DNA of 64,000 bases from Saliphagus infecundisoli (lineage in GTDB: Archaea > Halobacteriota > Halobacteria > Halobacteriales > Natrialbaceae), in NCBI RefSeq assembly GCF_020177375.1, contig NZ_JAIWHV010000006.1, forward strand, positions 1-64,000, written 5' to 3'. Positions 34,655 through 43,998 of this stretch are shown here, one piece after another; the stretch's first letter is position 1, and every line of letters starts with the position of its first letter. The notes beneath the pieces were generated by a model. The model was not told the DNA's origin. It was given only the letters and a program-made list of their open reading frames with translations, and did not search any database. Made by a program: the position numbers and the translations under genes.

Positions 34655-35653
34655 TCAATACTTGATCTCGACGCGCTCGCCCGCCCGGGCCGACTCGTAG
34701 GCAGCCTCGGTGAGCATCGTCGCGTACAGCGCCGTCCGCGCGGTCGCGGGCGGCTCGGTCCCCTCGCGGACCGACTCGAGGAACGCCCCGACTTTCTCCG
34801 CGGTCGAGAGCACGCCCTCGATCGTCTTGCTTTCGCCCTCGGCGCCGGTTCGGATCAGTTGGCGGTCGTCCCAGCCCTCGCCTTCGATGATGCCCCGGCC
34901 GCCGTCGCCCCGGATCGCGATCCGCTCCAAGACGTCCGGGGAGTCCCCCGAGACGCCGATCGAGGCGACGGTGCCGTCCTCGAACTCGGCCGAGAGCGCG
35001 GCCTGGAGGTCGATCCGTTCGGCCTCGTCGTAGTAACTCATCTCGGCGGAGACGCTCGTCGGCCGGGCGTCGAGCATCCAGACGATGGCATCTAAGACGT
35101 GGCTCCCGCTGTCGTACAGCTGGCCGCCACCCGAGAGATCCGGATTCACTCGCCAGGTGCCCGCGACGTTCTGGATCCAGTCCTGGGCGATCTCGGCGGT
35201 GACGAACTTCGGTTCGATCTCGCCGGCCGCGATCGCCTCCCGGAGTTCGACGTAGGCGGTACAGAGGTGGCGCTGGTAGCCGACCATGAACACCTCCTCA
35301 CTCCCTTCGACGCGCTCGGTGATCTCGCGGGCGCGATCGACGCCGGGGGTAAAGGGCTTCTCACAGAAGACGTGGAGGCCCGCGTCGAGGGCGTCCATGA
35401 TGTGGTCGTAGTGGAGGGTGTGCGGCGAGGAGATCTGGACCGCGTCGAGGTCCTCGCTTTCGAACATCTCCTCGTGGCTCTCGTAGCGATGATCGGGCGC
35501 GACCGCGAGTTGCTCGCCCGCTCGCTCGCGGCTCGCCTCGGCGACATCGGCCAGCGCGACGACCTCGGCTCCGGGATTCTCGTGAAACTGGGTCGCGACG
35601 TGGGTTCCCCAGCCGCCGGTGCCGACGACCGCCGTCCTGATCGTCTCGTCCAT
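34655..35653 (-). CDS. Gfo/Idh/MocA-family NAD(P) oxidoreductase
   Basis: 332 residues from the ATG at 35653. Rossmann motif AVVGTGGWGTHVA (residues 8-20), EKPFTPGVDRA with the catalytic Lys near 98, and a C-terminal alpha/beta domain with DSGSHVLDAIVWML, the usual His. The family oxidises or reduces sugars, inositols and related polyols. The substrate cannot be read from the sequence and the neighbours give no pathway clue. The first Met at 35767 is rejected because the extra residues are Arg-rich and not family-like. Confidence 0.9.
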   Translation of the reverse strand: MDETIRTAVVGTGGWGTHVATQFHENPGAEVVALADVAEASRERAGEQLAVAPDHRYESHEEMFESEDLDAVQISSPHTLHYDHIMDALDAGLHVFCEKPFTPGVDRAREITERVEGSEEVFMVGYQRHLCTAYVELREAIAAGEIEPKFVTAEIAQDWIQNVAGTWRVNPDLSGGGQLYDSGSHVLDAIVWMLDARPTSVSAEMSYYDEAERIDLQAALSAEFEDGTVASIGVSGDSPDVLERIAIRGDGGRGIIEGEGWDDRQLIRTGAEGESKTIEGVLSTAEKVGAFLESVREGTEPPATARTALYATMLTEAAYESARAGERVEIKY

Positions 35654-35696
35654 ACACCCCCACGCTCGGCGAGCGGGTAAGCGGTTTCGTTCCGCC

Positions 35697-36950
35697 TCAG
35701 CGCTCGGGGTGGACGGGCGCGTCGAACCCGCCGCGTACCAGCGGTTTCGCGATATGGCGGCGGGCACAGGGGGGCACCTCGTACCAACCCTCCTCGAGCT
35801 CGCGTTCTACTGCCCGTTCGACCTTCCCCTCTGCCGTCCTCGCACAGTCGCGACACCGATAGCCTTGGTCGGCTCCGGCGCTCTCCATTCGCCGGCCGCA
35901 GTCGGGACAGGTCGGGGTCTCGAGTCGGGTCGTCCGCAGGTCGCGGACGGCGAACTTCTCGAGTTTGAGGGTGCCCCCCGAGAGTTCCCCACAGACCGTA
36001 AGGGAGTCACCGGCCCGCAGCCCCCGGACCCGCTCGCGAAAGCGTTTGGTCGGCTCGAAGGCGACACACTCCAGCCGACGGTCGCCGTCACCGACCTCGA
36101 AAAAGACGTGGCCTCCCTCGCGGGTTTCGGGACCCGAAACGACCTCGCCGGAGAGGCGATAGGCCCGGCCGTTCCGGAGCTCGCCGATCTCACCCTCCCG
36201 GAGGTGGACGTCGGTCCCCTGGTTCGTGACGAACAGTTGGCGCTCCGCAACGGGTTCGCTCTCGATCCTCGCCGCGATCCGCCTGACCGCATCGGCGTCG
36301 TCGCCGCGGATGCCGTACAGAATCGGTCCCGGCGTGTGGGGGACACAGACCGTCTCGCCCTCGATCCGGTCGACGGTGTCCCACACCGCCGGGTAACCCG
36401 TCTTTGCGGCCGCGAACACGCTTTGGTGATCGACCTCGCGGGGCGTGCCCCACCGCTCCGGTTCGCGGTAGGAGATCTCCTCGAGGGTCCACTCCGAGAG
36501 CGTCGACCAGGCGCCGACCGCCGCGAGCGCGCCGATCCGGCCCCGGCCGTTGCCCGCTCCCCAAGCACGATAGCCCGCCCGCTCGATCAGCGCCTCGCTC
36601 TCGGGGATCGTGAGGTGGTCCCGGACCGCCTCCCGAGCGAACTCGCTCACGGAGTCGGGCACCGCCTCGGGCGCGTGATCGGCGACGACGACACCGGGGT
36701 TTGCCGTGCCGTCCCCCGCGGCGAGGTCGGTGACCGTCTCGCGGGCGACCGAAAACGCCTCGCCGGGATCACAGTCGGCATGGACGGCGAGGGCGGCGTT
36801 CCCGCGGGTCTTGTGTTCGACGGCGGGGTTCAACCTGACGAGGAGCAGTCGCTCGACGCCCGACAGGGCGCTGGCGATCCGGGCGGCGACGTAGGTCGTA
36901 CACATCCCCTCCTCGCGAGAGTCGGTGTCGTCGACGGCGACGACGGTCAT
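35697..36950 (-). CDS. tiaS: tRNA(Ile2) 2-agmatinylcytidine synthetase TiaS
   Basis: 417 residues. TiaS modifies C34 of tRNA-Ile(CAU) to agmatidine so that it reads AUA. Seen here: N-terminal VAVDDTDSREEGMCTTYVA (ATP site), NPAVEHKTRGNAALA, WGAGNGRGRIGALAA, an OB-fold region near 260-340 (SGEVVSGPE) and a zinc ribbon CPDC/CRDC near 350-375. This is the standard order. It is convergent with no gene and sits directly before the divergent acyl-CoA synthetase. Confidence 0.95.
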   Translation of the reverse strand: MTVVAVDDTDSREEGMCTTYVAARIASALSGVERLLLVRLNPAVEHKTRGNAALAVHADCDPGEAFSVARETVTDLAAGDGTANPGVVVADHAPEAVPDSVSEFAREAVRDHLTIPESEALIERAGYRAWGAGNGRGRIGALAAVGAWSTLSEWTLEEISYREPERWGTPREVDHQSVFAAAKTGYPAVWDTVDRIEGETVCVPHTPGPILYGIRGDDADAVRRIAARIESEPVAERQLFVTNQGTDVHLREGEIGELRNGRAYRLSGEVVSGPETREGGHVFFEVGDGDRRLECVAFEPTKRFRERVRGLRAGDSLTVCGELSGGTLKLEKFAVRDLRTTRLETPTCPDCGRRMESAGADQGYRCRDCARTAEGKVERAVERELEEGWYEVPPCARRHIAKPLVRGGFDAPVHPER

Positions 36951-37006
36951 CGGATCCAGTTGGAACCGCGGGCAGTAACGCGTTTCGGGCGCGGGCCGCG
37001 GCCACG

Positions 37007-37014
37007 CTTATTAC
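37007..37014 (+). promoter_or_regulatory. TATA element for the acyl-CoA synthetase operon
   Basis: CTTATTAC lies 22-29 nt before the ATG at 37036 and is the only AT-rich block between this gene and divergent tiaS. Confidence 0.45.
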
Positions 37015-37035
37015 GCTCGCTCCGATGGATGGCGT

Positions 37036-39135
37036 ATGGGCGTACCGACGGAGTCGGCGGGATCGCTGACCGATCTCTTCGCTCCCCGGCGGGTCGCCGT
37101 CGTCGGCGCGACCGACCGCGAGGGGTCGGTCGGCCGTGCGATCGTCGAGAACCTCGCTCCGTTCGGCGGCGAGGTCGTCGGCGTCAACCCCTCGCGGGAG
37201 TCGGTGCTCGGCGTCGACTGCGTCGATTCCCTCGCCGAGGCGGGCGACCCCGACGTCGCGGTGGTCGCCGTCCCGCCCGACGCCGCGGTCGAGGCCGTCC
37301 GGACGGCCGGCGAGGTCGGGATCGGGAGCGTCGTCGTCATCACGGCGGGCTTCGGCGAGACCGGCAGCGAGGGCGTCGCCCGCGAGCGCGACCTCCGCGA
37401 GATCGCCGCGGAGTACGAGCTCGACCTCGTCGGGCCCAATAGCCTGGGCGTGATCGGAACCGGCACCGGTTTCAACGCCACGTTCGGTCCCGACGCGCCC
37501 CTCGAGGGCTCGATCTCCTTTCTGAGCCAGTCGGGGGCGTTCGTCACGAGCGTGGTCGACTGGGCCCGCGACCGGGGGCTTGGCTTTCGAAACGTCGTCT
37601 CGCTGGGCAACAAGGCCGTTCTGGACGAGGTGGACTTCGTCCGGGAGTTCGACGAGGACCCGGAGACAGACGTCATCGTCGGCTACCTCGAGGGGATCGA
37701 CGACGGCCGGGGGTTCATCGAGGCCGCCCGTGCGTGCGAGACGCCGATCGTCCTCGTCAAATCCGGTCGAACGGACGCCGGCGCGCGGGCTGCCTCCTCC
37801 CATACGGGGGCGATCGCGGGCAGCGACCGGGCCTACGAGGCGGGCCTCGAACAGGCCGGCGTCCTGCGCGCACAAACGGTTCAAGAACTGTTCGACGCCG
37901 CCGAAACGCTGGCGGGCCAACCCCTCCCCGAGGGCGACGGCGTCGCGGTCGTCACCAACGCCGGCGGGCCGGGCGTGATGGCGACCGACGCAGTCGGGGA
38001 CTCCCGGCTCTCGCTTTCCTCGTTCAGTGAGGAGACCACGAGCCGACTCCGGGAGGCCATGCCCGACGCCGCGAGCGTCCACAACCCGATCGACGTGATC
38101 GGCGACGCCGACGTCTCGCGCTTTCGGGATGCGCTTGCGGCCGCGACGGCCGACCCGAACGTGGGGATGGCAACGGTGATCGCGGCGCCGACCGCCGTCC
38201 TCTCGTTCGACGCGCTCGCGGAGACGATCCTCGCTATCCGCGAGGAGACGGGGGTGCCGATCGTCGCCTGCCTGATGGGCGGGGAGAGCGCGCGGATCGC
38301 CAGTGGGGCCCTCTCCGAGGCGGGGGTCCCCGCCCACTTCGATCCCGCCCGAGCGATCGAGGGGCTGGACGCACTCGATGAGTACCGAGAGATCGGGAGC
38401 CGAGAGTACGACGACCCCATGAGTTTCGACGTCAACCGCGAGCGCGCCCGCGAGGTGCTGGATCGCGCCACCGAACGCGGCGACAATCGGATCGGCGTCG
38501 AGGCGACGGACCTCCTCGACGCCTACGGCATCCCCACCCCCGAGGGCGCGGTCGTCGAGTCGCCGGGGGAGGCCGAACGGGTCGCGAGGGGAGTCGAGGG
38601 CGACGTCGTCATGAAGATCGTCAGCCCCGATATCCTCCACAAGAGCGACATCGGCGGGGTCCGCGTCGGCGTCGCGGACGGGGAGGTCGCCGACGCCTAC
38701 GAGGACCTCGTCGCCCGCGCGCGAAACTACCAGTCCGACGCGACCGTCCTCGGAGTGCAGGTCCAGGAGCTGGTCGACACCGAGGAAGGCGTTGAAACGA
38801 TCGTCGGGATGACCCGCGATCCCCAGTTCGGCCCGCTCCTGCTGTTCGGGCTGGGCGGGATCTTCGTCGAGGTCCTGGAGGACACCGCCTTCCGCGTCGG
38901 CCCCGTGAGCGAACGCGAGGCCCGCGAGATGGTCGGCGAGATCGACGCCGCGCCGCTCCTCCGTGGCGCCCGCGGGCGCGAGCCCGTGGACGAGGCGGGG
39001 ATCGTCGAGGCGATCGGCCGGCTCTCACAGTTCGTGACCGACTTCCCCGAGATCGTCGAACTGGATATCAACCCGCTGGTCGCGACGCCCGATGGGGTGT
39101 GCGCGATCGACCTCCAACTCACCGTCGAACCATGA
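37036..39135 (+). CDS. acd: ADP-forming acetate/acyl-CoA ligase (fused alpha-beta)
   Basis: 699 residues. It converts acyl-CoA, ADP and phosphate to the acid, CoA and ATP; in haloarchaea it conserves energy as acetate is formed. The alpha part has the CoA-binding Rossmann motif VVGATDREGSVGR and the phosphohistidine His256 in SSHTGAIAG. The beta part (about 470-699) is an ATP-grasp domain with EVLDRATERGDNRIGVEATDLL and 'LVGARARNYQSDATVLGVQVQE'-like segments. The fused order alpha-beta is the usual haloarchaeal form. The stop overlaps the next gene by 4 nt. Acyl specificity is not known. Confidence 0.93.
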   Translation: MGVPTESAGSLTDLFAPRRVAVVGATDREGSVGRAIVENLAPFGGEVVGVNPSRESVLGVDCVDSLAEAGDPDVAVVAVPPDAAVEAVRTAGEVGIGSVVVITAGFGETGSEGVARERDLREIAAEYELDLVGPNSLGVIGTGTGFNATFGPDAPLEGSISFLSQSGAFVTSVVDWARDRGLGFRNVVSLGNKAVLDEVDFVREFDEDPETDVIVGYLEGIDDGRGFIEAARACETPIVLVKSGRTDAGARAASSHTGAIAGSDRAYEAGLEQAGVLRAQTVQELFDAAETLAGQPLPEGDGVAVVTNAGGPGVMATDAVGDSRLSLSSFSEETTSRLREAMPDAASVHNPIDVIGDADVSRFRDALAAATADPNVGMATVIAAPTAVLSFDALAETILAIREETGVPIVACLMGGESARIASGALSEAGVPAHFDPARAIEGLDALDEYREIGSREYDDPMSFDVNRERAREVLDRATERGDNRIGVEATDLLDAYGIPTPEGAVVESPGEAERVARGVEGDVVMKIVSPDILHKSDIGGVRVGVADGEVADAYEDLVARARNYQSDATVLGVQVQELVDTEEGVETIVGMTRDPQFGPLLLFGLGGIFVEVLEDTAFRVGPVSEREAREMVGEIDAAPLLRGARGREPVDEAGIVEAIGRLSQFVTDFPEIVELDINPLVATPDGVCAIDLQLTVEP

Positions 39136-40193
39136 CCCGAACCCTGCTCGTCGCCGGCACCGAGGAAAGCACCGGAAAGACCGCCATCGCGCTCGCGCTC
39201 GCGAAGATTGCCGCCGGGAGAGGCGAAAGTGTCGGCTACATGAAACCGAAGGGGACCCGCCTCGAGAGCCACGTGGGAAAGACCAGAGACGAGGACCCGA
39301 TGCTCGCGCGCGAACTCCTCGACCTCGACGCAGAGATGCACCGACTCGAGCCGATCGTCTACTCGCCAACGTTCGTCTCCGAGGCGATCCGCGGCCGGGA
39401 GGACCCCCAGGAACTCCGGGCGACCGTCCGGGAGTGTTTCGACGACCTCGCCGACGGCCGGGACCTGCTGATCGTCGAAGGGGCCGATCGGATCGACACC
39501 GGCTCGATCGTCGATCTCTCCGAACCGGCGGTCGCCGACCTGCTGGACGCGGAGGTCGTCCTCGTCGGCCGCTACGACTCCGCCCGCGACGTAGACGGCG
39601 TGCTCGGCGCGGCCGAACGCTTTGGCGACCGGTTTCGCGGGGCCGTGTTCAACGCCGTCCCGGACGCCGCCGTCGACGAGGTCGAGGCGGCCGCGGGCTT
39701 TCTCGAGGGCCGAGACGTTCCCGTCCTTGGCGTACTCCCCAGAGAGCGCGACCTCGCGGGTGTCACCGTCGCCGACCTCGCCGACGAGTTGGGTGCCGAG
39801 ATCGTCACCCGGGACGCCCCGACCGACGCCTACGTCGAGCGCTTCCTCGTCGGCGCGATGAGCGCCGAGGGGGCCCTCTCCTACCTCCGGCGGAGCCGCG
39901 ACGGCGCCCTGATCACCGGCGGCGACCGCGCGGACCTCCAGACCGTCGCCTTGGAGGCTCCAGGGGTCCGCGCACTCGTGCTCTCGGGGGGGATCCGTCC
40001 CTCCGGGGCCGTGGTCGGCGCCGCCGAGGAGGCGGGCGTCCCGATTCTCGTCGTCGGCGCCGACACCCGCTCGACCGTCGAGCGGGCCGAGGACGTCGTC
40101 CGGAGCGGCCGGACCCGCGACGAACGCACGGTCGAAACCATGGGCCGGTTGCTCGCCGACCACGCCGACACCGACGCCCTCCTTCGGGACTGA
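39132..40193 (+). CDS. BioD-like P-loop/DRTGG-domain protein (phosphotransacetylase-family annotation)
   Basis: 353 residues. The N-terminal P-loop TEESTGKTAIALAL (about 9-22) and the YMKPKGTRL strand are as in dethiobiotin synthetase-like ATPases. The C-terminal 120 residues form a DRTGG domain (GALITGGDRADLQTVALEA). These proteins are often annotated as phosphotransacetylase-family but lack the acyltransferase domain. It is coupled (ATGA) to the acyl-CoA synthetase, a pairing I know from other archaea, so a regulatory role for acyl-CoA/acyl-phosphate metabolism is plausible. No enzymatic activity is claimed. Confidence 0.85.
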   Translation: MTRTLLVAGTEESTGKTAIALALAKIAAGRGESVGYMKPKGTRLESHVGKTRDEDPMLARELLDLDAEMHRLEPIVYSPTFVSEAIRGREDPQELRATVRECFDDLADGRDLLIVEGADRIDTGSIVDLSEPAVADLLDAEVVLVGRYDSARDVDGVLGAAERFGDRFRGAVFNAVPDAAVDEVEAAAGFLEGRDVPVLGVLPRERDLAGVTVADLADELGAEIVTRDAPTDAYVERFLVGAMSAEGALSYLRRSRDGALITGGDRADLQTVALEAPGVRALVLSGGIRPSGAVVGAAEEAGVPILVVGADTRSTVERAEDVVRSGRTRDERTVETMGRLLADHADTDALLRD

Positions 40194-40199
40194 TGCGGC

Positions 40200-40952
40200 C
40201 TACGCCATGTAGCCGCCGTCGATCACGAGCGGGTGGCCGGTAACGAAGGAGGCGTCATCCGAGCAGAGCCAGACGACCGCGCTCGCGACCTCCTCGGGCT
40301 GGCCCATCCGGCCGAGCGGTTTGGCGTCGATGAACGCCTGCATCTGCTCGCCCATCTCCTCGGCCGAGCGGGCGACCATCTCGGTGTTGATGACGCCCGG
40401 ACAGACCGCGTTGACCCGGACGCCCTCGGGACCGTACTGGGCGGCCGCGACCCGGGTCAGCCCGATCACGCCGTGTTTGCTCGCGACGTAGGGACCGGGA
40501 CCCGCGGCGGCCAGCCCGGCGATCGACGCCGTGTTGACGATCCGACCGCCACCGTCGTCGGCCATCGCCGCCAGCTCCTCCTTGAGACAGAGCCAGACGC
40601 CGGTCTGGTTGACCGCGATCGTTCGGTCCCAGTCCTCGATCGACTGCTCGGCGAGGGGCGCGTGGTCGCCCTCGATCCCCGCGTTGTTGAACGCCATGTC
40701 GGGAACGCCGTAGCTCTCCTCGGCCGCCTCGATCAGCGCCGCTACGCTTCCCTCGTCGGTGACGTCGGTCTCGACGGCGGTCGCCTCCCCGCCCGCCGAC
40801 TCGATTTCGTCGATCGTCTCTTCGATCCCGTCGCCGTCGACGTCGGCGGCGACGACCCGCGCGCCCTCCTCGGCGAACCGTTCGGCGGCCGCCCGTCCGA
40901 TCCCGCCCGCTGCGCCCGTCACGACCGCGACGCCGTCACTGATCCCGTTCAT
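40200..40952 (-). CDS. Short-chain dehydrogenase/reductase
   Basis: 250 residues, classical [11 protein letters not shown] (13-20) binds the dinucleotide, NNAG near 90 and the catalytic Ser (NTAS), Tyr and Lys (YVASK, near 155) are all present. An Asp at the end of strand 2 (AADVDGDG) suggests NAD preference. The substrate is unknown. It is convergent with the DRTGG gene and divergent from the regulator at 41127. The 174-bp divergent spacer holds a TATA-like TCTATATAAACG at 41027-41038. Confidence 0.92.
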   Translation of the reverse strand: MNGISDGVAVVTGAAGGIGRAAAERFAEEGARVVAADVDGDGIEETIDEIESAGGEATAVETDVTDEGSVAALIEAAEESYGVPDMAFNNAGIEGDHAPLAEQSIEDWDRTIAVNQTGVWLCLKEELAAMADDGGGRIVNTASIAGLAAAGPGPYVASKHGVIGLTRVAAAQYGPEGVRVNAVCPGVINTEMVARSAEEMGEQMQAFIDAKPLGRMGQPEEVASAVVWLCSDDASFVTGHPLVIDGGYMA

Positions 40953-41126
40953 ATCGAACCGAGGACTACGACCACGAGACGGTACATCAACCCATGGCCC
41001 TGTTGCAGCCGGTCCGGAGCTCCCCTTCTATATAAACGCTCCGGCTCCCGTACCCGGAAATCGACCGACTGCGACCGGGACGGGTCGGGGAAACACTCAT
41101 GTATCGAGAGTCGCTTACGTCCTTCC

Positions 41127-42101
41127 ATGTCCCGGGGAGCACTGGTCGGAAACGTCACCGCGATGCTCGAGGACGCGGGGTTTGCCGTCAGCGAACGGTG
41201 TGCGATCCGCCCGAAGAGCTTCGACGTTGCTGCCAGACGCGGGGACAGTCTCGTCCTCGTGAAGATCCTCGGCAACGTCGACGCCTTCACCGAGGAGACG
41301 GGCCACGAGATGCGCCGGCTCGGCTCCTATCTGCGGGCGACGCCGCTTCTGGTCGGCCTACGGAGCCGCGACGAGGAACTCAAACCCGACGTCGTCTACT
41401 TCCGCCACGGCGTCCCCGCGTTCAGCCCCGACACCGCCTACAACTTCTTCGTCGAGGGCGTCCCGCCGCTGATCTACGCCGCACCCGGCGGTCTCTACGT
41501 CAACATCGACGGCGACCTGCTCGCCGACGAGCGCGCCGACCGCGAGTGGAGTCTCGGCCAGCTCGCGAGCGAGTTGGGAGTCTCCCGGCGAACCGTCTCG
41601 AAGTACGAGGACGGGATGAACGCCTCCGTCGAGATCGCGATGGCCTTAGAAGAGCTGTTCGAGGCGCCCCTGACGAGCCCCGTAGACGTTCTAGAGGGCG
41701 CCGAGGACGTCCACGACAGCGACCCCACTCCAGAGGACCCCGACGCCGATCCCGACGACGCCGAGGTCGTCACCGTCCTCACCCGGGCGGGGTTTCGGGT
41801 CCACCCCACGCTCCGCTCTCCGTTCAAGGCCGTCAGCGAGGACGGGGAGCGAGACGACGGCGAGGACGTCGTTCTCACGGGCCACTCCGCGTTCACGGAG
41901 GCCGCCGAGAAACGCGCCCGCATCATGAGTTCGATCGGCCGGGTCGCCGACACCCGGTCGGTCTACTTCGTCGAGAAGGCAAATCGGGAGTCCGTCGACG
42001 GCACCGCGCTCGTCGAACGCGAGGAACTCGCGGAGATCCGGGATGCAGAACACCTCCGCGAGGTCATCCGCGAGCGTGCCGACCGGGAGGAAGCGGCCTG
42101 A
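41127..42101 (+). CDS. Archaeal HTH transcriptional regulator (Xre-type)
   Basis: 324 residues. The N-terminal 130 residues have a fold not named here but conserved in archaeal regulators ([32 protein letters not shown]). A central HTH (about 138-162, [25 protein letters not shown]) is Xre-like. The C-terminal region ([19 protein letters not shown]) repeats the N-terminal 'AGFxV' pattern. This is the layout of the putative HTH regulators widespread in euryarchaea. Ligand and targets unknown. The ATG at 41127 is chosen since the upstream extension is not acidic or family-like. Confidence 0.85.
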   Translation: MSRGALVGNVTAMLEDAGFAVSERCAIRPKSFDVAARRGDSLVLVKILGNVDAFTEETGHEMRRLGSYLRATPLLVGLRSRDEELKPDVVYFRHGVPAFSPDTAYNFFVEGVPPLIYAAPGGLYVNIDGDLLADERADREWSLGQLASELGVSRRTVSKYEDGMNASVEIAMALEELFEAPLTSPVDVLEGAEDVHDSDPTPEDPDADPDDAEVVTVLTRAGFRVHPTLRSPFKAVSEDGERDDGEDVVLTGHSAFTEAAEKRARIMSSIGRVADTRSVYFVEKANRESVDGTALVEREELAEIRDAEHLREVIRERADREEAA

Positions 42102-42459
42102 GGGCCACGTCGAACCCGGCCGAACTACGTCTCTCCCGTCCGCCCCGGAGCCCGCCCGAAGAAAACGGGGAACGCGCCCCACCCGGCGACGCGGCAGCCC
42201 GGATCGGCAACGGTCGTCCGGAACCGATACGGATCGTGCGTCGATACTACTAATAACCGTTGGGCCAGGGGACAGGGTACGGGAGCCAAGCCGTTCCAGG
42301 ATCGCGCGAGACACCCGAGATACGACGCCATCGGTCGAGCGGGCCGCGCCCGTCCAGGTCCCAGCCGAGACCGATGGCGATATAGCCAATGACCACGATG
42401 GCGAGGACAGTCAGGCGATCCGAGCGGACGGCGAGAGGACCCATCGGGAGGCCATCGAT
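42102..42459. other. 358-nt stretch with no convincing gene
   Basis: The regulator gene stops at 42101 and the next gene's best start is at 42460. Open frames cross this stretch but are Arg/Pro-rich and unlike haloarchaeal proteins. An AT-rich ATACTACTAATAACC at about 42244-42258 may be a promoter. A GGGAGG at 42446-42451 is well placed (8 nt) for the ATG at 42460. Confidence 0.5.
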
Positions 42460-43851
42460 ATGAACGACACGGACAACGAGATCACGACCGACGAGAGCGA
42501 GAGCACCGACAGCGAGGCGATCGCGGCGCTTACCGTCCGGGTCGTCGGGCCGGCCGGCGAGCCGATCGAGGGCGCGATCGTCCGAGGCGAGGGCGACGGC
42601 GTCGAGTTCGGCGGCGAGACCGACGCCGACGGGACCTACGTCGAGGAGGAAGCGGACACGAGTACGTACACGATCGAGGTCGACCACGGCGAGTACGAGG
42701 CGGCGACGGTCGAGTACACTCACGACGACGACGGCGAGGTGACGGTCGAACTCGCCTCGCCGGTCGCCGTCGCCGAACTCTCCGTTCGGGTCGTCGATTC
42801 GGCCGGCGAACCGATCGCCGGCGCGAGCGTCGACGCCGAAGGCCGACCCCACGACGCCGGGATCCCCCTCGAGTTCTCCGGCGAGACCGATAGCGAGGGA
42901 GTCTACCGGGACACCGTCTACGAGAACGCCTACGCGATCACCGTCGACCACGAGGAGTACCATCCCGAGACCGTCGAGTACGGCCACGACGGCGACGGCG
43001 GACCGACGGTTTCCCTCGAACCCATCGAGGGCGGAGTCCCGGGCGCCTCGCGGATCACCGTCGCCGTCGTCGACGAAAGCGGATCGCCCATCGAGGGCGC
43101 GGAGGTGATCGGCCGCGGGACGCCCCACGAGGCCGACATCCCCCTCCAGTTCCGCGGCGAGACCAACAGCAACGGCCGCCATCCCGACGTCGTCTACCAC
43201 AACGACTACCGGATCCAGGCCGACCACCCCGACTACACCGGCGAGATCGTCCGACACACCCACGACGGCCCCGCCGACGTCGCCGTCGAACTCGAGTCCG
43301 GTCCCGAACGGATCCCGGTGGCGATCACGGCCATCCACCCCGACACGGGGGGTGCCATCGAGGGCGCGGCGGTGCGTCTCGTCCGGACCAGCGGACCCGA
43401 CAGCGTCACCGCCGACGCCGAAACCGGAAGCGACGGGGCGGCCCTCCTCGAGGTCGAGGCCGGCGAGTACAACGTGTTGGTGGCCGACGACATCGACCTG
43501 ACGCTCGTCGAGACCGAGTACACCGTCGCCGTCGGTGACGATCCGGTCCAGACCTCCTTCGAGGCCGTCACCGAACCCGACGACTGCGTGTTGACCGTCG
43601 AGGTCGTCGACGGCGAAACCGGGAGCCCGATCGAGGGCGCGCGGGTCCAGGCCGACGTCCGCGCCGAGAACATCGACGACATGGGCCTGGCGGCCGGCGA
43701 GGCCGACGGCAACGGGATCGCCGAAATCCAGGGCTGGTGTGGCGAGTGGGAGCCCGCCATCGGCTCCGAGGGCTACTGGCCCGCCGACCCCGGTCGGCTC
43801 GACGTCGCGGGCAACGACGCGCTCACCGTCGAACTCGAGCCCCGCGAGTAA
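42460..43851 (+). CDS. Acidic protein of carboxypeptidase-regulatory-like (Ig/CNA-B-like) repeats
   Basis: 463 residues from the ATG at 42460, chosen for the GGGAGG ribosome site. After an Asp/Glu-rich start it consists of five or six beta-sandwich repeats of 70-100 residues. Each begins VxVVDxxGxPIEGAxVxxxG and holds G-E-T-(D/N)-S-(E/N)-G. Such repeats are peptidase-regulatory-like domains usual in extracellular proteins. No signal peptide or membrane helix is visible at this start, so location is uncertain. It lies upstream, same strand, of no related gene and convergent to the cox operon. Confidence 0.75.
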   Translation: MNDTDNEITTDESESTDSEAIAALTVRVVGPAGEPIEGAIVRGEGDGVEFGGETDADGTYVEEEADTSTYTIEVDHGEYEAATVEYTHDDDGEVTVELASPVAVAELSVRVVDSAGEPIAGASVDAEGRPHDAGIPLEFSGETDSEGVYRDTVYENAYAITVDHEEYHPETVEYGHDGDGGPTVSLEPIEGGVPGASRITVAVVDESGSPIEGAEVIGRGTPHEADIPLQFRGETNSNGRHPDVVYHNDYRIQADHPDYTGEIVRHTHDGPADVAVELESGPERIPVAITAIHPDTGGAIEGAAVRLVRTSGPDSVTADAETGSDGAALLEVEAGEYNVLVADDIDLTLVETEYTVAVGDDPVQTSFEAVTEPDDCVLTVEVVDGETGSPIEGARVQADVRAENIDDMGLAAGEADGNGIAEIQGWCGEWEPAIGSEGYWPADPGRLDVAGNDALTVELEPRE

Positions 43852-43998
43852 CGCCGGAATCGCTCCCGGAGCCTCCTTCGAGCCGGCTCGGTATCGTTCG
43901 GACGGAAGTCGAGCGCCACGCTCGCGGACTCGACGATTCGTTCTCGAGTTGCCCACTGGTCGGGATTGAGGACGGAAAACGGGCCGACCGCCGACCCG

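Noticed and set aside
42250-43956. 568-residue minus-strand open frame over the repeat protein
   Set aside because: Shadow of the plus-strand repeats; repetitive G-V-D-R composition follows the codon bias of the real gene.
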